Shown piece after piece: positions 58,516 to 64,000 of a stretch of 64,000 nt of DNA. Numbering within the stretch: position 1 is the stretch's first letter; each line of letters begins with the position of its first letter. The notes beneath the pieces were generated by a model. It saw nothing but the letters and a program-made list of their open reading frames with translations, was not told the origin of the DNA and ran no database searches. Source of the stretch: CAVVJA01 sp963809815 (GTDB taxonomy: Bacteria; Actinomycetota; Actinomycetes; Mycobacteriales; Jatrophihabitantaceae); the NCBI GenBank assembly GCA_963809815.1, contig CAWELM010000001.1:1-64000 (forward strand), in the 5' to 3' direction. The position numbers and the translations under genes were made by a program.

Positions 58516-59310
58516 TCAGCTCAGACCTTTGCGACCCACGAGATGAAAGATGCGACTGAGTTGACGGTAGGGATCTCGTCGGCTGGCTTCGAGTTCGACC
58601 GCGGCCGCGGCCGCCAGCTGCTGTGAATCGCTCGGGTCTAACTTGACTCCACTGAAATCGAGCCAGTCGACAAACAGCCATACCCCATACCAGCGCAGTG
58701 GTTCCACCCCGTCGCGCCGAATGAGCTCGCTCAGCTCCTCCACCGTGTCGGCTCGGGTTGGCACGCCCAACACCCCGATCTCGCTCCTGGCGTCAAACGA
58801 CGCCAAGGCGTCGTCCCACCGCCGTTCCAACGCCGGGCGCACCGCCGCCGCCTTGGCGTTGCCCGCCATGATCGAGACGACGCCGCCTGCAGCAGCGCAC
58901 CGGCAAAGCTGGTTGACCACCGGCTCGGGCTGATCGAGGTACCCGAGCACGCCGTGACATAACACGGCGGCGAAGCGTCGACCACGCACGGCCTCGTCGG
59001 CGTGCTCGCCGTCGGCCTGTAGGAGCGTCACCCGTCGCTGGACCTCATCAGGCAGCCGCTGCAATCGCTGTCCAGCTTTGTCCAGCATCGCCGGCGACGG
59101 ATCAAGCAACGTCACCTCGTAACCGGCCTGGGCCAGTGGAAACAATTGATGGCCCGCGCCGCCGCCGACATCGAGCACTGGCGCTGGAGGCGCAGGTAAA
59201 TGCTCCAGCAGCTGCTGGTGCAACACGTACGTTCGTACGTACCCCTTCGCCGAGGCATAAGCCTCATCGGCGAATTGGTCGGCCAAGCCGGCCCAGGTGT
59301 CTTCGCTCAC
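58516..59310 (-). CDS. Class I SAM-dependent methyltransferase
   Basis: A 264-residue methyltransferase resembling the SmtA/CmoM group. VLDVGGGAGHQLFPLAQAGYEVTLLDPSPAMLDKAGQRL is the SAM-binding motif and acidic strand 2. LLQADGEHADEAVRGRRFAAVLCHGVLGYLDQPEPVVNQLCRCAAAGGVVSIMAGN covers motifs II and III. WYGVWLFVDWLDFSG is a family-like substrate region. Substrate unknown. GTG 59310. A 183-nt gap follows its 3' end before the DJ-1 gene with nothing recognised. It is divergent from the TetR remnant. Confidence 0.86.
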   Translation of the reverse strand: MSEDTWAGLADQFADEAYASAKGYVRTYVLHQQLLEHLPAPPAPVLDVGGGAGHQLFPLAQAGYEVTLLDPSPAMLDKAGQRLQRLPDEVQRRVTLLQADGEHADEAVRGRRFAAVLCHGVLGYLDQPEPVVNQLCRCAAAGGVVSIMAGNAKAAAVRPALERRWDDALASFDARSEIGVLGVPTRADTVEELSELIRRDGVEPLRWYGVWLFVDWLDFSGVKLDPSDSQQLAAAAAVELEASRRDPYRQLSRIFHLVGRKGLS

Positions 59311-59339
59311 CGCATCACGATATAAGCAGGTGGTTAGTA

Positions 59340-59613
59340 AGAATTGCCGCCGGAGAGTTTGCGAATCGCGGACTTCACGGTGCGTCGATCAACGCGATCG
59401 CGCACGAGGCCGGCATCGCGCAGGCCTACGTGTTCCGGATGTTCGGGACCAAGAAGGCGCTGTTCCTGGAGCTGGTCGGCGCAGCCTTCGATCGCTTCAG
59501 CGACGGTGGCCGCCCTGGACGTCGACGAGCTGGATGAGCCGTGGGCCAACGGGGTGCGCACGCGTATCCAGGCCGGGCTGTTCGAGCACATCACCGCGGA
59601 CACCAACCGATGA
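59340..59613 (+). pseudogene. TetR family regulator remnant
   Basis: One frame reads AAGEFANRGLHGASINAIAHEAGIAQAYVFRMFGTKKALFLELVGAAFDRFSDG, the helix-turn-helix of a TetR regulator without its first dozen residues. Near 59510 the frame changes and the continuation EPWANGVRTRIQAGLFEHITADT is in another frame and soon stops at 59613. The ligand domain is missing. Position beside the divergent methyltransferase suggests it once regulated that gene. It should not be functional. Confidence 0.65.
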
Positions 59614-59699
59614 AATCGCCCCTCCGGTCCGGTCCGTCGGCAGATCCCGTGCGCTGAGTAAGATTCGCGCTCGTCGCCCTGCGGCACCACGATGGCTTG

Positions 59700-59954
59700 G
59701 TGAAGCTCAAGCTTGACCTGCACGATATCTATGACCGCGGTGACGAAATCGACCGCGCGCTTCGCTCGATCATGGACGAGGCCGTTGCCAAGAAGGCATC
59801 GCGCGTCGAGATCATCGCCGGAAAGGGCTCGGGACAGCTGAGAAAGCGGGTACTTCGCTTTCTCGACCGTAAGGACGTCAGGATCATTTACCACCGAGTG
59901 GAGAAGGATCCGCACAATTCTGGGCGGGTGTTCGTCCACTTCCGGTGGAAATAG
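59700..59954 (+). CDS. Smr domain protein
   Basis: An 84-residue single-domain protein. LKLDLHDIYDRGDEIDRALRSIMDEAVAKKASRVEIIAGKGSGQLRKRVLRFLDRKDVRIIYHRVEKDPHNSGRVFVHFRWK is a complete Smr domain, with the LDLH and KGSG motifs that form the nuclease/nucleic-acid site. Smr domains follow MutS2 or occur alone; standalone forms may nick DNA or cut stalled mRNA. GTG 59700 or TTG 59697 starts it. No mutS2 is adjacent. Confidence 0.87.
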   Translation: MKLKLDLHDIYDRGDEIDRALRSIMDEAVAKKASRVEIIAGKGSGQLRKRVLRFLDRKDVRIIYHRVEKDPHNSGRVFVHFRWK

Positions 59955-60388
59955 CGCCGCAACAGCCCAACGCCTACGTTGCCCGAAGCGCCGCTAACGG
60001 CGATCCGCATGCTGGCCTTCTGTTCGAACGCTGATCACCTCGTCAGATCCGAGGCACCTGCTCTCTCGCCCATGACCGACCGGCGCGACTACACGACGCG
60101 CTTTACCCACGTGCCCCGCGCCTGAATCGTCGCCGGTGTGTCTCTCGCACGCGATGATGCGGCGGCGCCGTCGCGACTGATCAAGGCACTCGACAACGAG
60201 ACCCAATAGCCGGCCGGTCCGACGGAGGGCGGCCCGTCGCCACAGGCATGCTTGTCGTAGGCGCTAATCCGCTGCCAAAGAGCTCACCCCGCCGAAGAGC
60301 ACATCGCGCGACTCGCTTCGCAGGGCACGTGAAGAAGATCATCTTGGTTGATCTCGTGGCGACTCCCCGCTTCGCCTACGTTCGTCGG
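59955..60388. other. 434-nt stretch without a recognised gene
   Basis: No supported gene was found on either strand. The palindrome AAGATCATCTT at 60335-60345 recalls the dispersed repeat core but lacks arms. In-frame sequence upstream of the methyltransferase start (to 60248) is not family-like. Confidence 0.4.
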
Positions 60389-61246
60389 ATGACGGAGAAC
60401 TGGCGAGCGATCAATCTCGCGAACTGGGAGTCGCGCGTTCCCGTGCACACCGGCCCCGGCGGCTATGACCGCACGTCCTTTGACGATCCGGCCCACCTGA
60501 GCACCGTGGTGCGTTACGACCTCCCGCGGCTGGGCCGGCTCGACGGCCTCGACGTGCTGCACTTGCAGTGTCACGTCGGGACCGACACCATCTCCCTGGC
60601 CCGGCTAGGGGCTCGCACCACGGTCGGCCTGGATTTCTCTCCGGCTGCGCTGCGCGAGGCACGCAACCTCGCCGGCCGAACCGGCACTGCTGTCACCTAC
60701 ATCGAGGGCGATGCCTACCACGCGGTCGAGTTGCTGGGCGCAGAGCGGTTCGATCTCGTCTATACGGGCATCGGAGCGATCTGCTGGCTGCCGAGTATCC
60801 GTCGCTGGGCCGAGGTCGTGGCTGGGCTGTTACGGCCCGGTGGGCGCCTGTTCATGCGTGAGGGTCACCCGGTGCTCTGGACGATCTGCGACCCGCGACC
60901 GGACGGGCTGCTCGTGGTGGAGTACCCGTACTTTGAAACCGAAGGCGTGCACTTTCGTGAGGAGACGACCTACGCCGGTAGTGGCGTGGTGAACTCCCCC
61001 GACATAATCGGCTTCAATCATGGGCTCGGTGAAATCTTCACCGCCTTGCAGGACGCTGGGATGACGATGACGTCGCTGCAGGAGCATCGCGAAGTGCCCT
61101 GGAATCCACTTGGCGACGCGATGGTGTCAAGTCCCGACCATCCCGGCGAGTATGTCTTGGCTACTCAACGTGATCGCCTGCCGCTGACCTACACCCTGCA
61201 GGCCGCCAAGGCGCCGACAGCGCGCGAGCCGCGACATCCGTCGTGA
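60389..61246 (+). CDS. Class I SAM-dependent methyltransferase
   Basis: A 285-residue methyltransferase. NWESRVPVHTGPGGYDRTSFDDPAHLSTVVRYDLPRLGRLDGLDVLHLQCHVGTDTISLARLGARTTVGLDFSPAALREARNLA contains the SAM motif in a variant HLQCHVGTD form shared by a group of uncharacterised actinobacterial methyltransferases. FDLVYTGIGAICWLPSIRRWAEVVAGLLRPGGRLFMREGHPVLW is motif III. Substrate unknown. ATG 60389 (MTENWRAINLANWE) fits the family; earlier starts do not. The lipoprotein gene converges 19 nt after its stop. Confidence 0.87.
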   Translation: MTENWRAINLANWESRVPVHTGPGGYDRTSFDDPAHLSTVVRYDLPRLGRLDGLDVLHLQCHVGTDTISLARLGARTTVGLDFSPAALREARNLAGRTGTAVTYIEGDAYHAVELLGAERFDLVYTGIGAICWLPSIRRWAEVVAGLLRPGGRLFMREGHPVLWTICDPRPDGLLVVEYPYFETEGVHFREETTYAGSGVVNSPDIIGFNHGLGEIFTALQDAGMTMTSLQEHREVPWNPLGDAMVSSPDHPGEYVLATQRDRLPLTYTLQAAKAPTAREPRHPS

Positions 61247-61265
61247 GCTTGTCTGCTGTGGTGGA

Positions 61266-61856
61266 CTACGCGCCGGTCCAGCAACCCATGATGGCGGCAG
61301 CGAGTTGTGAGCCTAGGTCGGTGCGGAGTACCGGAGGCCGACCGAATTGGCTGGGTAGCTTGGTGACGTCGACGCGCAGGGTCTTGTTGTCCTTGAGCAC
61401 GACAACCGATCCAGCTGGAGCGGCGTAAGCGAACTCGCCGAGGCCAGAGAGTTGTCGATCGGCGGCAAGGCGTTGCTTGGACGTGTCGAAGTAGGCGCGT
61501 GCGGCGGCCGGGTCGGCCGATTCCTGCACGGAGAGTGTGAGAAGGCCGGCCGTGAGGTGGTAGACGCACGTGTACACCTGATCGGCCCAGCTCGAGGTGG
61601 TGGGGGGCGGGTTGGGCAGACTCAGCATCGCGGCCACCTGGCTGCGGACTTCGATGTCGCAGATCATCCGGGCCGACTCGGACGGGCCCCCGCCTTGGCT
61701 ACTCGACGAGCCCGCGGAAGCGGCGGTCGTCGGCGTGGCCGGGACGCTCTGGCCTCCGGACGGTTTCGGGCTTCCGGACGGTGTCGCCGAGGCACACCCC
61801 GTCAGTAGCACCGCGGATGCGACGAGAAGGATCGGACCCCGGCCGCGACCGTACAC
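61266..61856 (-). CDS. DUF3558-like secreted lipoprotein
   Basis: A 196-residue lipoprotein. PILLVASAVLLTGCASATPSG has a lipobox with Cys 21. A Ser/Pro/Thr-rich linker runs to about residue 62. The folded part has ICDIEVRSQVAAMLSLPNPPPTTSSWADQVYTCVYHLTAGLLTLSVQ, AYFDTSKQRLAADRQLSGLGEFAYAAPAGSVVVLKDNKTLRVDVTKLP, similar in layout to actinobacterial DUF3558 proteins. Two Cys (ICDI and YTCVY) probably pair. Function unknown. GTG 61856. Divergent from copCD. Confidence 0.7.
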   Translation of the reverse strand: MYGRGRGPILLVASAVLLTGCASATPSGSPKPSGGQSVPATPTTAASAGSSSSQGGGPSESARMICDIEVRSQVAAMLSLPNPPPTTSSWADQVYTCVYHLTAGLLTLSVQESADPAAARAYFDTSKQRLAADRQLSGLGEFAYAAPAGSVVVLKDNKTLRVDVTKLPSQFGRPPVLRTDLGSQLAAAIMGCWTGA

Positions 61857-62063
61857 ACAATTCCCCGTTCGTAGGCGCTGTGTGGCGGACCGGCTGTAGC
61901 GCGTCAGCCCGTCCTGGCGGGATGCCTACTGTGGCGCCGATCGTCCACTGGGTTGCTCGGCTTAGGGTAGCCGTCAAGGTGGCGGCAACGTCCCGCGGGA
62001 CTTGTAAGGCTCTTCCGGGTCGGCCACGGGGTGATTCGATCTCCGGTGAGGTGAGTCGTTAGC

Positions 62064-63854
62064 GTGCGCGGGGCGCGATGGCTGCTCTTCGCGGTGTGCG
62101 TGGTGGCGGCGTTTTCCGGGCTGGCTGTGCCCGCCGGTGCCCACGCCGTGCTGGAGCGCAGTGCGCCGGCAGATGGCGCGGTTCTCGGATCCTCACCCGG
62201 CGTTGTCGCAATGGTCTTCGATGAGCCAGTCGGGATTTCGCTGGGCTCGGTCATGGTCTACGACGCCCGCGGTCGACGAGTGGACAAAGGAGGTCCGTAC
62301 CACCCGTCCGGAAATGGCAAGGCGGTGTCGGAAAACGTCCCGCCAGACCTCCCCGCGGGCGGATATGTCGTTACCTGGCGGGTGGTCTCGGCCGACTCAC
62401 ACCCGGTGCACGGTGCCTTCACTTTCCAGATCGGCGCCGCTGGATCCCGGACCGCGCTTCGCGGCGAAGCGGCATCGCTGCTCGCCCGAGGCCAGGGCAG
62501 TCGGGTAGTGGGCGTTGTGTTCGGGGTCGACCGGGCGCTCGGGTTCCTAGCCCTTGCCGTCGTGGTTGGCGGCACCCTGCTGCTAGCTCTCGCCTGGCGC
62601 GCAGGCGCGGCTGAGGCGCGTGTTCGATGGCTCCTGTGGGGAGCATGGCTTCTGGCAATCGTCGCCACGGCTGCCGCGATCATGCTGCAGGGCCCGTACG
62701 GCGCCGGCCTGCCGTTGCGCGACGTGGTGTCACCGTCGCTGATGGGCGACGTGCTGCAGTCACGGTTCGGCCAGCTCTCGCTCGTCCGGCTGGTTGCGCT
62801 GGTCGCGGCCGGCTGGCTGCTGCATCTGCTGCTGTCCGCCAGACGCCAGGCGGAGCCTGCTCTTCCCCGCTGGTGGACACCCGCGGCCGTGGTCACCGCG
62901 ACGGTCATCCTGCTCACCGTGGGGCTGGCCGGTCACGCCAGCGCCGGACGGTGGGTCGTGCTCGCCGTCCCGTTCGATTTCATTCATCTCGCCGGGGTCG
63001 CCATCTGGGTCGGCGGGTTGGCCGTGCTGGTAACCGGCCTCCTGGTCCGCCGCGCTGGTAGCGCCGTGATCCCGTACCAGGCGATCGTGGTGTTCTCCCA
63101 GCTCGCGCTGCTGTCGATCATCGCAATCGCTGGGTCCGGCGGTTTCGCGGCGTGGCGACAAGTTGGTTCACTGGCCAACCTCACCACCACGGCCTACGGT
63201 CGCTTGGTTCTCATCAAGATCGGGTTGTTTTGCGTCATCCTCATCCTGGGCGCCTGCAGCCGGGTCCTCACGCACGGTGCGCTCGACCCGCCCCTGTTCC
63301 GACGACGAAACTTGCCGCTACCTGTTCCGGCGGGGGACCCGGCCAGCATGCCCGCGCGACGTCTGCCGGATAGCGCCGAATCCCCCAATACCTCACCTTC
63401 GTTGCCGCAGGAACGACAGGCCCGGCTCCGGCGCACGACCACCGCTGAGTTGGTTGTTGCCGGCGCCGTGCTGGTTATTGCGGCGCTGCTTGTCAACGCT
63501 GAGCCCGCGCGGCTGGACGCAACCCGCCCGTTGGCGGCGGAAGTCCATGCCGGCCCGGACGTGCTCGTCGACGTCACGCTAGACAGCACCCGAGCCGGCC
63601 CGAACAACCTGCACGTCTATACCTTGTCTCGAGCCGGCACGCAGTTGATCGTTCCCGAAGTCCGCGCCACCCTCAGTCAGCCGGCGCGCAGCATCGCGAA
63701 CCTGCCGGTACATCTGAGTATCGCCGGAGCCGGACATTTCATCTCGCTCGGCCTGAACATCCCCGTGCCAGGCCGATGGACGCTGGACCTGATCGTGCGG
63801 ACCAGCGCATTCGACGAATACCACGCAAGCCCGGTGACCTTCTCGCTCAAGTAG
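62064..63854 (+). CDS. Copper resistance CopC-CopD fusion protein
   Basis: A 596-residue fusion. A signal peptide ends in PAGAHAVLERSAPADGAVL, where the N-terminal His after cleavage is the copper ligand of CopC. The CopC beta-barrel runs to about 125 and includes SADSHPVHGAFTFQIG. A CopD part with about eight helices follows (about 150-410), for example FIHLAGVAIWVGGLAVLVTGLL. The last 130 residues are an extracytoplasmic beta-rich domain like that seen in other actinobacterial CopCD fusions. It handles copper at the cell envelope. GTG 62064 has GAGG upstream. It reaches nearly the window end. Confidence 0.9.
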   Translation: MRGARWLLFAVCVVAAFSGLAVPAGAHAVLERSAPADGAVLGSSPGVVAMVFDEPVGISLGSVMVYDARGRRVDKGGPYHPSGNGKAVSENVPPDLPAGGYVVTWRVVSADSHPVHGAFTFQIGAAGSRTALRGEAASLLARGQGSRVVGVVFGVDRALGFLALAVVVGGTLLLALAWRAGAAEARVRWLLWGAWLLAIVATAAAIMLQGPYGAGLPLRDVVSPSLMGDVLQSRFGQLSLVRLVALVAAGWLLHLLLSARRQAEPALPRWWTPAAVVTATVILLTVGLAGHASAGRWVVLAVPFDFIHLAGVAIWVGGLAVLVTGLLVRRAGSAVIPYQAIVVFSQLALLSIIAIAGSGGFAAWRQVGSLANLTTTAYGRLVLIKIGLFCVILILGACSRVLTHGALDPPLFRRRNLPLPVPAGDPASMPARRLPDSAESPNTSPSLPQERQARLRRTTTAELVVAGAVLVIAALLVNAEPARLDATRPLAAEVHAGPDVLVDVTLDSTRAGPNNLHVYTLSRAGTQLIVPEVRATLSQPARSIANLPVHLSIAGAGHFISLGLNIPVPGRWTLDLIVRTSAFDEYHASPVTFSLK

Positions 63855-64000
63855 CACGTGCAGGCCGTGTCAGGTAATCGGCTGGAAAGCGAGCAGCCCA
63901 CCGCGCGCGATCGGCCCACACTCGCTGGCAGGTTCTGCCACCTATCCTGGGTCGCCGGTGGCAGAGTCGGCGAGCGTTCGAGCAATTTGGACGACGATCA

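Noticed and set aside
60335..60345. AAGATCATCTT as another copy of the repeat family
   Set aside because: Only the short self-complementary core is present, without arms or spacing of the family.
1..64000. CRISPR arrays, tRNA, rRNA, integrases or transposases
   Set aside because: No regularly spaced direct repeats, tRNA-like cloverleaf with a CCA-end pattern, or recombinase motifs were seen by eye.

Overview
The window looks like chromosomal DNA from a high-GC soil-type actinobacterium. The evidence is the GC-rich coding sequence, frequent GTG and TTG starts, and actinobacterial families: a DUF664 DinB protein, a GAP/Sap family membrane protein, DUF7144, a DUF3558-like lipoprotein, an LAL-type LuxR regulator, an MMPL transporter, a PPK2 kinase and an ECF sigma factor carrying a SnoaL-like tail. 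No rRNA, tRNA, CRISPR array, integrase, transposase or phage gene was recognised. The genus cannot be fixed from this sequence alone.

Layout. 1-8.5 kb: a broken DUF4097 gene, a VOC protein, a low-complexity lipoprotein, a cation/proton antiporter, two DHA2-type MFS exporters and a divergent ECF sigma gene. 8.6-16.2 kb: a GH16-like protein behind aminopeptidase N, small proteins, and two frame-disrupted genes (PAP2 and DUF664). 16.4-25.6 kb: a secreted phosphoesterase, a tiny HTH gene, a 40-residue basic peptide, PPK2, oxidoreductases, a GAP protein, an SDR and SnoaL proteins. 25.8-27.7 kb: a self-regulated membrane-protein/winged-helix pair flanked by gene fragments (LURP-one, MFS, LysR). 27.7-36.8 kb: a peroxiredoxin, an lpd-gcvH pair, pirin, a CMD protein, a cysteine-hydrolase fold protein, a thioesterase and an AlkA glycosylase. 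36.8-45.5 kb: an MFS exporter with a fused C-terminal domain, a MarR/epimerase divergent pair, a B12-type MerR regulator divergent from an FAD-protein/DUF1365 operon, a hydrolase and msrA. 45.7-53.4 kb: an LAL regulator, a membrane subtilase, an MMPL transporter and a YihY protein. 53.6-64 kb: a cyclase plus TPP-enzyme operon with a frameshift, a coiled-coil protein, NTF2, DJ-1, methyltransferases, a TetR remnant, Smr, a lipoprotein and a CopC-CopD fusion.

Two themes stand out. First, an intergenic palindromic repeat family (arm core TGATCTTGGACTT, with its reverse complement after a 15-17 nt loop in the two best copies) recurs at about nine places, never inside a confident gene, and most often between convergent genes. 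Some copies are joined to a second conserved module. Second, the window holds an unusual number of frame-disrupted or truncated genes (DUF4097, PAP2, DUF664, TPP enzyme, SDR, LURP-one, MFS, LysR, TetR). Single-base breaks in otherwise intact proteins could be recent decay or sequence error.

Most genes are stress and accessory functions: drug export, redox repair (MsrA, peroxiredoxin, CMD), light- or B12-responsive control, polyphosphate and copper handling. Several divergent regions have readable promoters overlapped by perfect inverted repeats. The clearest are at 26053-26101 and 39793-39836.
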